Positions 43,201 to 54,837 of a stretch of 64,000 nt of DNA are shown here, one piece after another. The notes below the pieces were generated by a model. It was not told the DNA's origin. It searched no databases and worked only from the letters and a program-made list of their open reading frames with translations. This stretch comes from Pinus tabuliformis. Lineage: Eukaryota; Streptophyta; Pinopsida; Pinales; Pinaceae. The stretch is taken from NCBI GenBank assembly GCA_031772625.1, contig CM062804.1:276613174-276677173 (forward strand), in the 5' to 3' direction. The position numbers and the translations under genes were made by a program. How positions within the stretch are numbered: the first letter of the stretch is position 1; the number at the start of each line of letters is the position of its first letter.

Positions 43201-45210
43201 TACATTTGGTATGATGTTGGAGTAATTTCAGAGTAACACCTACAATCGGCCAAGAATAATCCAAAGGGGTGGGAACGTGTATTAAAAATTGGTATAAAAG
43301 AGAAGGATCAACACTGCATCTAATGAGGCTCACATGCACATACCAAGGATGAGTGTTTAAACTACTAGTTAGTTTTTATGCAATGATGTGTGTTTATTTT
43401 AAAATAAAATTGATATCATGTTTGATTTTACAAAATTATAATTGGTTATCTTATATTTAAATCATCATACTACTTCATAATTGATGTTTTAGATGGTTTC
43501 ACATCAACATGATCGTTGCAAATAATCCAAGGTGATGGGTAATTGTGTTTATTTTCATTTTTTATTTTCTAACAACTTTTCCTGTAACATCACATAAGAA
43601 AACCTAAACAAATGACAAGTGTGTAAAAAGGATGAGTAACAATATTGGCCTGTAAGGCACAAATAGATCCCAATATGATGAAGAATAAAATTCGGTTGGG
43701 CAAAGGATAGAAGAAGGTTGTCCTGATTGGATGGACACCCTTAGAACCATAAGAGATAAACTAAGAAGATGCAAAGTAGATAATGAAAATATTGTTAGGG
43801 CACAATAAATGGAATAAGTGGTAAATATAGTAATATTGTAGAGCTTATCAAGCCTACAAAAGAAGAAGCAAAAGGATTTTGATGCCATTCATCTAGACAA
43901 GCACAAGTCCAAACCTAGAGTGTGAGATATTCAAAGGAAATGGTTGGATAAAAATAGGTCATGAAGTCGTTAGTCAAGGAAAATACGTCAACATGCAGAT
44001 GAAGGAATAGTTATACTCAACACTTTCGAAATTGATTCAGGCAACCCTAAACGATCATCAAATATTGCAGTTAAGAAACACCATCATCATAGGAGAAGCA
44101 GTAAGAGTTCAATGCTAGAAGAATTCAATGAATCAAATCCTCCCACCTTCAGTGGAGAGAAAAATAAGGATGAAGAGGTAAAGGCTTAGTTATTGGGGAT
44201 GAGGAAATACTTAGGATGCATGACTACTCCAAGAACATGAAGGATAAAGTAATTACTTTTAGCTTGAAAGGAAAAGCTGATATATGGTGAGGCGATTTGA
44301 AGAATGTTAAATAAATAAGGGATAAAGAGTTCTCTGGAGAATTTTCTGCAAATACTTACAGTAGAAGTACTTGTTGCAGAGGTACTATGATAGAAAGATC
44401 AAGTAATTCCATGAGCATAAGCTAGGGTAACTCACTACTGGCGAATACACCAATAGAATTATGGAATTATTGAGGTATGTACCATATATTAGAGATGCGA
44501 AGGTGAAGATTCAAAGGTACCTTAGTGGGTTATTGTAATATTATCAAGATTTTGTGAACCAAGAACACTTGAGGACACAATTAGGAACTCCATATATTAC
44601 TATGAGCAATCCAAACACAAAACTAAAGTTAAAATAGATTGGAAGAAGAAAGATAAGGTAAAATTCAAAGGAAAATGGTTGAAATCCTAAAGCTATAAGG
44701 AAGGAGGGAAAAATGGGAAGTTCACCACTTCTTCTAGGAATAAATATTAGCTATATTTCATAACAATCGATAGAAATGGACCCTCAAATTAACAAAAGAA
44801 GAGTATGAAGGTTCGAGGAAAGGGCTTGTATAGTGTTCGACTTTTGGAGAAAAACATCTATGGAGGAACTATCCTCGGTGAAAATATAACAACTCGAAAT
44901 GATACAATGTAAAAGAAGAAAAAATAGTAAATGATGTGGCCCAAAACATACCACATATTTATGTTGCACTGGATAATATACAATGAAGACCAACAAGTTG
45001 TAGTAATCCAAATTGAAGGTACAATCATTACCGAACTTGTTTCAGATTTAACTGTCCCATGTTATAATTTCAATCCCAATGTTGGATTGATATAAAAATT
45101 ATTTTAGTATAATATCTTGATGAGCTAAACACAATGGTGGCATTGTTTTACAGTTTTGGGGAGGTTTGGAAAAGAGGAGTTTTTTTTACCCTATCTTCAT
45201 AATAGACCTT
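43200..45210 (+). mobile_element. Decayed gypsy 5' part with gag, first of two
   Basis: The plus strand shows gag remnants with many stops: WLLGMRKYL-like sequence near 44190, GEYTNRIMELLRYVPYIRD-like near 44440, and a basic KVKIDWKKKDKVKFKGKW tail (44620-44690). It then reads DQQVVVIQIEGTI (44995-45040), like the start of a gypsy protease. It is repeated, diverged, about 2 kb downstream. No LTR edge can be fixed. Confidence 0.6.
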
Positions 45211-46560
45211 AGACATATGGTTAATTTCAAGGTAGCACCTTTCATTTCCTAAGAATAACCCAAGTGGTGGGAGGGACTATTACGAAGTGGTATGAGAGAG
45301 AAGATTCAACACTAGACCTGAAGAGGCCCACATGCACCCACCTAGGAATATTATTTAATCTCCTAGTTCTTTTTTGTACAATGATGTGTGTTGATTTTAA
45401 AGTAAAACTGATATAATGTTTTATTTGACATAATTATTTTGTTGGTTATTTTATCTTTAAATAAACATACTAACTAAGATTTTATGTTTCAAATGGGTTT
45501 TCATCAACATGCTTATTTTTTAATAAGCCAAGGTAATGGGTAATTGTGTTTATTTGTAGTTTTTGATGGTGAACAACTATGTGTGTGTAACAACACATAA
45601 GAAAACATCAAAGAAAAACAAGAGAGTGAAAAGGATGAGTAGTAGGATGGATAAATATGCTATAAATAGATCCTAGCAATATCAAAGAGAAGATTTAGTT
45701 GGGAAAATAAAAGAAGAAGACTCTCTTATCTGGATGGCCACCCTTAGAAGCATAACAAAAGAAAAATAAGTTAAAGAAAAGATAAGGAAAATATCGTTAG
45801 ATCACATGAAAGTAAATTAGAGGTAAATGTAGTAGCATTACAGAGCTTATCAAACCTTTGAGAGCATAAAAAACATGATCTCAGTGCCAGTGATATCGAC
45901 AAACACAAGTCTAAACCTAGGATGTAAAAGGTCCAAACACAAAGGTTGGATATCAATAGTGAAGGGGGTTGCAATTCAAGGAAAATAAATAGGCATGTAG
46001 ATGAAGGGACATTTCTATTCAACACTTCATAAAGAGAGTTAAGCAACCTTTACTGATCATCTAATACTATAGTTAAGAAACTCCATTTTAGAGGAGAAGG
46101 AATAGGACTTCAATGCTAGAGGATTTCAACAAAGAAAATCCTCACCAACTTCAGTGTAGAGATAAATAATGTTGAAGAGGAAAAGGCTTGGATTTTGTGG
46201 ATGAGGAAACAATTTAGGGTGTATGAATATTCTGAGAACATGAAGGCCGCAGTAGTTGTTTTTAGTTTGAAAGGGAAGGATGGTATATGGCGCGAAGATT
46301 TGAAGAATGTTAAATACATTAGGGAGAAATATTTGTCATGTAGAAGGTTCGATAAATACTTCCGAATGAAGTACATTTATAACATGTACTATGATAGCAA
46401 GGCCAAATAATTCCACGAGCATTAGTTGGGGAAGCTCACTGTTGATGAATACACCAATAGACTTATGGAATTATTTAGGATTCCTATCATCATTCAGAAT
46501 AGGAATCCTATCCATTATGTTGGCTCGAATAACACCATCATTTTTTCCTCTTGGCTATCA
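45211..46560 (+). mobile_element. Decayed gypsy 5' part with gag, second of two
   Basis: Parallel to 43200-44600 at an offset near 2005-2011. An open stretch, 46195-46410, reads FRVYEYSENMKAAVVVF, GIWREDLKNVKYIREKYL and KYFRMKYIYNMYYDSKAK. This is the Trp/Phe-rich core of a Ty3/gypsy gag. It continues in another frame (46391-46576) as DEYTNRL-type sequence. Confidence 0.65.
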
Positions 46561-49295
46561 AATGAAGAAATGCTAATATGAGTACAAGAATAAGATACTT
46601 GAAGAATGAGGACCAAACCAACCCATAATTGATAACTTGTAGAACAAGGTACAAGAATATCACAACAAAGTAATGTGTATATCTCAATAAGGAATGAGTG
46701 AGATAAAACCATATAAGACACACAGAAATAAGAAATTACTAGAGGTTAATTGAAAATTAGTTCACAATTGGTTACCAACGTTAGTGTGGAATGAAAGAGA
46801 AAATATTCAAAGAAAACATAGGACCCATAAGGAAGAAATTAGTTCATCAACATATACCCAATGTGTAAGAAAAAATTCAAAAACGGTAGTAGTGTCTAAT
46901 AGCCATTAAAACCACCATGAAAGGGAATGGGAATTGATGCCAAAAGTGAAGATATTATCATTGATAACATTCAAAATCCAATCACATGTACAACAAGTCC
47001 ATCAAAATCCAATAGTGGAAGGTTGGTTGCTCATATCATCTTCAACATAAGAACTTTTCCTCACCAAATCTACCAAGAGAAAGAGTGCTCAAAGCTATCT
47101 AAGTGCTCACAACTATTTAAATGCTAAATGAAATGATGTGCTAAAATTCCCTCCTTTAGAGGCACGAGGAGACATTCATACAAGTGCGTAGATGACTTTT
47201 CACCTCCACACCATGACCATTATAAATCTTATTTATTTTTACATTATTTAGCTTTTTTACAATTATAAGAAAATAATAAAATGAAAGTTATGTGTGGGGT
47301 CATTCACTACATTATCTCTCCTTCAACATATGAGTGTTTTCTTAATTCACTCATGAAGGTTAAAACACCTTGGTTTTTCTTGGTTCTCCTTGAATTTGAA
47401 TGAGTCCCAGGTGCTTTCTCCACTTTTATATCTTAACAAACTTGACCAAAATCTATCATGAAATAACATATGCACACATTTTCTGATTTTAACAACCCCT
47501 TCAATTTCCTCAATTACTGTGAATGGATTATTTTAGATGTTTGGCCCTTTCATGAAAATATTAAACTTATTTTCCTTGAAAATTCCTTATCTATCAATGA
47601 GTTTAACAGAGCAACATGGTTTCTAGAAAACGTGTCATAGCTGATGTCATTTGTAGCGAAGGTGGTGACAAGTAATTACCAACTATTTTTCTCAATGGAT
47701 GTTTTATATTGTGAGAAACAATCACATATGTAGTAATAAAATTGGAGTTCAAATCCTTTGCTAGTGGAATTTCTACATAAGCTTGAAGAAACACTAACAA
47801 TAATCTATCTAATCAAGACATTTGTAGTTTCTATGCACATCTTCCCTTTAACTCTGAATAGATGACCAAGTAGTAGGATTGAGTCATGTGTGGCCTCAAT
47901 TGTATTTTAGTCCATTCAAACTATAACCAACCACCAAATTTATCACACAAATCTTACTGGGATAATAATATACCCAAAATGCATTGTCTTTGATTATTGT
48001 CATACTCATGTTCCTTTCTGGGGATAATCTTTAATTCAATAATGTCAATATCCTAATGAAGTAGCATCATATGTGAGAAAGAAAAAATTGATGGTCCTAT
48101 GCAAAGGAAACCTTATATTTTTTAAAATCTATTTATGTTCATTCTAACCCTACCATTTCACCCAAGTTTCTCATATCATGTTCAATTGTTAAAAGCCTTG
48201 TGAAAGCCTATATCATAAACATAGGTAGAGATGAAGGTACACATTTTTTTATAACTTCAACCCATAGAAGTGGAATGACAAACCATTCTAACTTATCTTT
48301 AGATGTCAATTTTTTCAACGTGATGAGAGTTTGTCTCTACCTATTCAATTTCATTCATAGGTTTTGATTCATCATTGTCCTCGTCAATCACATCGGTAAT
48401 TTTTCAAACGATATATGGTGATTGCATTGACTAGACCATAGGGATGTAAATATTGCTACATTGGCAACAATAATTGTTTGAATAATATCTAACTTAGGCT
48501 CACTAAGATATGTGTAAAGCGACGGATTCCTCACAAAATTAGAAATAGGCCCCACATGTGTGCATAAACGAAAGGTGGGAAAGGTGGAATAATTTTGTAA
48601 CCACACTCAACTATAAACATATTGATCTAAAAATCCCTTTTTTCATTATAATAATATAATTTCTTACATGAAAAACTTGATATAGAAGGAAAGAAAAAAG
48701 AAAAGAAGTGATGTTATGTTTGATATTCTCTAACTTCCAAAGATTCAAGTGATTGTAGAAATGGATGGAACAAATCAGAAATCACTCTAGGGTGTCTTCA
48801 TTATGTCCCTAATAAGTCCAACAAGTTGAAAATGAATTTATTAGGTTTATTAAACAATATGCAAGAATATCTTCATACTCCTCTTGGAAAAAGGCCCTGG
48901 AAATTTTACCCTTGAATTAACATCTCTAAGAAGCTTGGCTACACTTTCCTCAAAAAGGATTTGTAACTCTACTTATTGATGAGAAAGTCATTTGTAAAAG
49001 GTATAACTTTCCCATTGACTCGAACACCAATTTTGTTTATTCAACTTCTAATATTTGTAGTATTCTCTAGCTAGGGTTGTGCATTTGAAGCTTATGTATT
49101 GATCACCGAGGTAGCATTTTGGTGCATAGGAGTGAGTAGATTGGAGGGCTTCATAGTAGTTTGAAATGGAGCTACTATTATTACTTTGCTGCCACTATAG
49201 TGTAATGTAGGGGACAAGAGTGTTGATAGGATCTATAACATTTTCATGTGCAATATTACCATGAATTGCGCTGCATCTTTTGTAATATCCCTCCC
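46561..49295. other. Old TE debris, family not identified
   Basis: The minus strand has long runs with few stops, for example 47603-47800 (LVFLQAYVEIPLAKDLNSNF) and around 48900-49270. They look like degraded element coding sequence. I cannot assign a domain and see no LTR or tail. Confidence 0.4.
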
Positions 49296-49660
49296 CTTAA
49301 TAATAATAATAAATAATAAAAACAATAAATAATAATATAATAATAAATAATAAATAATACAAATAATAAATAATAAAAAAATAAAAATTAATAATATAAA
49401 TAATAAATAATAATAAATAATTCACTTAATAATAAATAATAGAAATAATAAATCATAAATGTTAAATAATAAATAAGATTAAAAATATATACAAAGAAAA
49501 TAAATAAAAATAATAAAAATAAAAATAGTAATAACCATAATAAAGCTCTAGATAAGAATAAATAGAAATAAAATAAGGAAACTATCAAAAAGAAGGAAAT
49601 AAAAGAAGAAAAGCTAAAAATCAAAAGGAAAGTAAGAAATAAAATAGGAAAGCAAAAAAA
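49296..49660. repeat. (AAT)n-rich low-complexity tract
   Basis: Long runs of AATAAT and AATAAATAAT words on the plus strand. The 109-aa antisense frame at 49388-49717 is mainly a product of this composition. Confidence 0.92.
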
Positions 49661-51540
49661 ATCAATAGAAAGTTGCATGTAGACACATGGAGTGTGTGCA
49701 TGTGGTTCCCCTTCCAATGTTTGTTCTATTTAATAGATGGTGAGGAAGATGAGAGGCATTCCTGCATTCCATCTTTTTGAGATTCTATCTTTTATTCTCT
49801 TGGGAGAATGGTGTTTTAAGACATAGGAGTCATTGGCAGTAGTACGATGATTGAGGGCTTGGGGGTGGCTAGTTGTAGCAAATCCTTGCACAATTAAGCC
49901 TACGGTTGGGTGGAGAGTCGTCCCCGAAAACCTTATTGCAGTAAGCCTACGTCTACCATAGGTAAGCACTATTCATAGTTGAATTTAGTTTATTAATTAC
50001 ATGTTTATTTGGCTAGGTAAGTGCCACTCTAATTTAAATTTAATGTTAATTAGTAAAGATAATTAGATAGTTAATTTTGGACTGTTACATCTTTGCATCT
50101 TTATCTATCTATTTTCACTGCACTGCATCTTGATCTCATAACTCAGATATATGATTTGTGTTATGATATTTAGACACAACTTGTCTTCCATTTCTGTGAT
50201 TAATTTCAAAACTTTCTTTGCAATTAATCACACTTAGCCTTGCTTTTCCTATGATTGAGTCACAATTCTTGCCAAATTTATTGTGTTATCACATATTCTC
50301 TTACCTTCCTTCAAAACTACTTTCCTATGTACTCTGCCTCCAAGTATTGCAATAATAATGTCATCCCTTTTATATTTAGCATGATTAAAACACTTCCCAT
50401 TAGATATCATGAATTATCTCCTAATGCAACACAATGTTTGAGTTCAATAAGGAGATTTTCTCTAGATGGCTAGGGAGCACTTTAATATTTCATATAAGGC
50501 CAAATGGAATGCTTGTACATGATTTAGTGAGATAGAACGTTATTATATTATGTGCGTGCATTATTTGGAGAATACCCATTTTGACATTAGCTTGAGCATA
50601 GGATCATCCACGCTCCATGTTGGGGTTGCATGTTCAATAATATGGTAGGTGCATGAATGTATGATGGTGAAATGACAAGGGAAAATCATTAAAGGTACAT
50701 GACTAACACCACTTTTTCTTCCAATAGGGAAATTTTTTGACCTAAAAACATTTTTGGACTAGATCCAAATAACATGAATTATAGTGGACCCTTCACATTC
50801 TTTGCAATCCCATCACTAAAGAACCTAAGATTAGAATCATTTGCATGATTTCTCAACAAATATGGATCATGATGCTCTTGTATTTATTCTACTCTTAGTA
50901 TCAAATCCATTGGAAATGATTTCAATAGAAGAAAGTGAATAACTCACACACTCTTGGAAAATTATTGTATGGACACCTAATAATTAACAATATGTCACTT
51001 TCTAAGAGTTCATGTCTCGTTGAAAACACCAAAAGCAAAAGGCATGATATCGATATTGAACAATAGGCTTATACACCAACTCTAGGTATATCACACAAAG
51101 GAAGAACTTGATATCGTTATTCACATCCATAGCTCTCGAAGTAAAAGAGTTTCGACCTTCTATATTTCTCTCTATATTACTATTATTTTTTTCTTAAGTA
51201 TCCAAGGTCGTTACTTTCTCCTCCCTTGGTTCATCAATTCCATCCATATAACTTATATCGACACTCTCCATGCCTATCATGTGCAACTCCAAATTGAAGG
51301 TTTTCATGGTCACTTTCAAGTGAAGTGACTTAGATACCCCAATCAGTATTAAGTTGGTCCCATCTATAAGAGATTGATGCACTACTAATGTTTAGAAAAG
51401 ATATATGAAGCACTTCTCACCTAAATTTCAACTTTGTTTAACCATAAATTAGTAGCAAACATAGGACATTAAATATATCATATCTAAAATATTTTCCATT
51501 AGTTTAGGTTCAACTTTCAAATGTTCTCGATTACTTGGTA
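49661..51540. other. Unassigned intergenic DNA
   Basis: No recognisable gene. The antisense frame 51194-51382 (62 aa) contains MHQSLIDGTNLILIG and could be a TE scrap. No terminal repeats were recognised. Confidence 0.45.
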
Positions 51541-52703
51541 TATATGTAGAGTTAAGACCCTCGAAACATATGGTGTGACATCATCATAGACTTTGTTGGT
51601 AGCTAGATAAAAAACTTTATAGGACTGTAGGACCTAGTGAAGGAAAGATTGAGGAGGTCATTCGTCCTAGAACCAAAACTAATTCACATGTAGCATCTAT
51701 GGGTAGTCCCACTACTAGGTCAATAACCTTCAAGAAGTGAAGGACAAAAGTTGTCTTTGAGAAAAGAGAAGAATATAATCTACAAGAGAGACATGGTTTG
51801 CTACAGGATGGGCAAATTCTACTACATGTGGAATATGGGAAGCTACAAGAGCACAAAAAAGAGCTACAAAAGGAAGAAACCACCTAAAAATCAGTTGGAA
51901 AGGACTTGCAAGAGCTTTGAGAGTCTGTTCCACAACCTAGCTTGGGGTCTTACTACAAATTTTTTGAAGGAGGAAGGATTATCCCGAAAAAATATGCAGT
52001 CCCACTCCTCTATGTGCTGGAGATAGAGAGAGGAAGAACCCACAGGTGGATTAAAATTACCAAATATAAGAACATGGAAGATTTTGGATTCATGGAGGAG
52101 AAAGTCAAATGGGTAAGGAATTAAGTGATTTGAGATTAAGGGAGTATATTAGGAAGGAGTAGCTATAGGAAGAAAACACAAGGTTTAGAGAGAGGCTGCA
52201 GGAGAAAGAAACAAAACTTACCACCATGGATAGTATCTCTATGGAAGCCCTCCAATGCAGGAAAACATCAAAATTTTATGCTCTCTTCCTGAAAGAATAG
52301 TTGTTGCAGCTCCAAACAAAAACGCTATCATAATATGAGTCTCTGCCTTTTTAGGACTACAAGTAGTTGATTGAGTTTTGCAACCAAACTAGTATGGAAG
52401 ATAGGGAAGCATTAGTTGAATTCTAGATGCATACTTTCATTTTGACAGATCTGAATTATAGGGATCCCAATTCAAGATTGGGAGACATGCAGCTAATTGC
52501 TTCAACATCTTGGTTGAATCATGACGAGACAAGGGCTGGGGAGGTGAAAATGGTAATGGAAAAGGAGGAGAAGGTACCCTTTTATATCAGAGCAAAGCTA
52601 GTCAACCCTAAGGCTATCATCAAAAATCATAACCTCATCTCCAATGATGTTACTTTGGCACCAACTCTAGCCAAAAAAACCCCTAAGAGACATGAAAAAT
52701 AGT
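51541..52703 (+). pseudogene. Decayed plus-strand ORF, probably retrotransposon, family unknown
   Basis: A run of about 1.1 kb reads as coding with interruptions: 51751-52026 (Lys-rich), then 52427-52702 with LNYRDPNSRLGDMQLIASTS, EKEEKVPFYIRAKLVNPKAI and LAPTLAKKTPKRHEK, ending at a stop. Charged and Lys/Glu-rich composition recalls the spacer of a gypsy gag or an accessory ORF. No zinc knuckle or catalytic motif is seen. Confidence 0.45.
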
Positions 52704-52847
52704 GCTAAAAATGAAAAGTGTGTATACTAGAATGATGTGTTTTTTTAGGGTTAATTTTCAACATATTTAAAAAATGGTAGTAAAACCGAATTTTTATGTA
52801 GAAAAAAATTGTTTTTGAGGAAAAAAATACACTAATGTTTTTGGTAG

Positions 52848-53904
52848 AAACAATTGAGCCACTTGAATAGCCTCTGGTGGCTTCTTCTGGAGCTCTGAAC
52901 ATGCCTTTAAAGTGGTCCCTACCCAGGCCTACTATCTCATCAAAGGATTTTTCTATTCCTCCCTTAGATCATTGCATTTCCTAGATAGTATTGCAATTCT
53001 TCCTATATTTCGCATAATTTTGAAATAATTATGTGTTTTCATCACTAACTAAGAGCCATATTGCTATACTTTCGAGTCTCTACTACTCCTCCATTCCTCT
53101 CAATATATTACTTTTTGAAATTTCCAGTTGTTTGATTCTTTCCTTTTTCACTTGTGTCTCATAGCCATCCACCTCTGGACTTTCGAGGGTCTCAATTGTT
53201 TCCTTTATATGTTAAAGTGTGACTTATTCCCTATTCATTTTCTCCTTTTTCCCTTTTCCCATGCTATTGTTTCCTGTTTCAACCGTTTGAGTTTTCCCAT
53301 GAAAATATCGGCTGATGACAGGACCTAATCATCAGTTACAAACCTCCATGTTTCATTAACTAAGGTATTATATGCAAGGTCTTTTAGCCATTTAGGATTG
53401 AATTTAAAAGGGGAGGCTGGATTTCTACAAGGTCATTTCACTTCGAGGATAGTAGGAAAATGATCAGAATCACCACTAGATCCAATCCATTGTCTGAATA
53501 AAGTTAAATTGTTGACCAAATCCTCCATCATCAGAAACCGGTCCAATCTCTTAGCAACCCGAGCCTCTCCCATTCACTGATTCCTCCAAGTGGCTTGGGA
53601 TTTTATAAAGTTTACATCAATGAGCTTCCCCATCAGGAGTTTATTTTTAAAGTAGCCAACTAGAGTGTGTGCTTGAACATGAGGCCCCCAAGTCTCTGAC
53701 ATGCCTAGAGAGAAGTTCATATCCCCTCCCATCACCAAATTTTAGGCCTTCACGAAGGATTTAATAAATAAAGAGTTACAAAATGTGACACTATACTAAC
53801 ACAAACCATATACATTCAAGATATTTAGCTCTAATCCAATTTCAGAAGAGTAAATCTCAACCCACAATATTTGATCCAATCCCCAAGAATTTAGGTGTTT
53901 TATG
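52848..53904 (-). mobile_element. LINE fragment (endonuclease part) next to gypsy G2
   Basis: Matches 9311-10369 with about 2-4 differences per 100 bases by eye. It includes the SDH-type endonuclease end and the same junction with the gypsy LTR. Its left edge at about 52848 is where homology stops, so RT is missing here. Confidence 0.88.
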
Positions 53905-54802
53905 CGTTGGCTTGATGGGGCCTGACCCAGGTTCGGAGTTATTTAGCCAAACAAATTCCTACACTACTGGCCCTTTCGGCATTAGCCCACAGGGTGTGGA
54001 CTGAAGTCTCACCCGAAGTAGTATGGGGGGATGTTGGAACCAAGTTTCTGCACCCTCGAGATGTTTGAGGTGTCGATTTAGTCCAACAGTGCCTACCTTC
54101 GCGCAGGTGACTTCGCGCACTGTGCTAACCCGCAAGACCTTCGTGATTTGTTATAATCACCTTCGCGTAGCCCTAACCAAGGTTAAGGTGCTTTCAGGCT
54201 ACTATGGCAGTGATCTGTGCTATTTCCCCAAACTATACCACAGATCTTACTTATCTTCTTAAAGATCTTAGTTAACTTCACGTAAATAGATACTTTATCT
54301 CAAATTCACTTAATTAACACAGTCACATATGTTTGCGCATCATATAAATAGTAGAAATGCAATTCATACCCAATACATTCAATGCAGAAAATAAGAAATA
54401 AATACACAAGAATGGTATAAAACTTCTCTTTATTAATGCTTCCAACTGTTACAGACTTGACTCGCTCTGCGCACTCAGCTGTAGGGGTCCACGAAGTCAG
54501 CTGTGGACTACTAGGCCTCTGTGCACTTAGCTACAAAGCCTTCTCCTACTCTATGACCCAAACTAGACTTTACGCTCTAGATAAAACTCAACTCTTCATC
54601 CTTAGATTTTTCTTATTTTTTCCATTATTTTTCTATAGTTGACATTACATTACAAAACTAAGGGTGGACAACCCTATGACTCATTTACAAGCTACATGCT
54701 CCACACCCACAAAATCCAGAGTCTTTACATCAAAGTTACAATTTGTGACCAAAATCTAGGCTCTAAGCCCTAAAACCTCCCTTGGGGGATCTCGGCCCAA
54801 CA
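53905..54802 (-). repeat. 3' LTR of gypsy G2
   Basis: 898 bp, matching 10370-11269. The outer dinucleotide has changed from TG to CG (CGTTGG); the inner end is CCCAACA. Confidence 0.78.
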
Positions 54803-54837
54803 AGCCACCAACACAAACATCGTGACTCGCCCTCAAG

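Noticed and set aside
49388..49717. 109-aa hydrophobic antisense ORF
   Set aside because: Mostly translated (AAT)n microsatellite, giving Ile/Leu/Phe/Tyr-rich low complexity.
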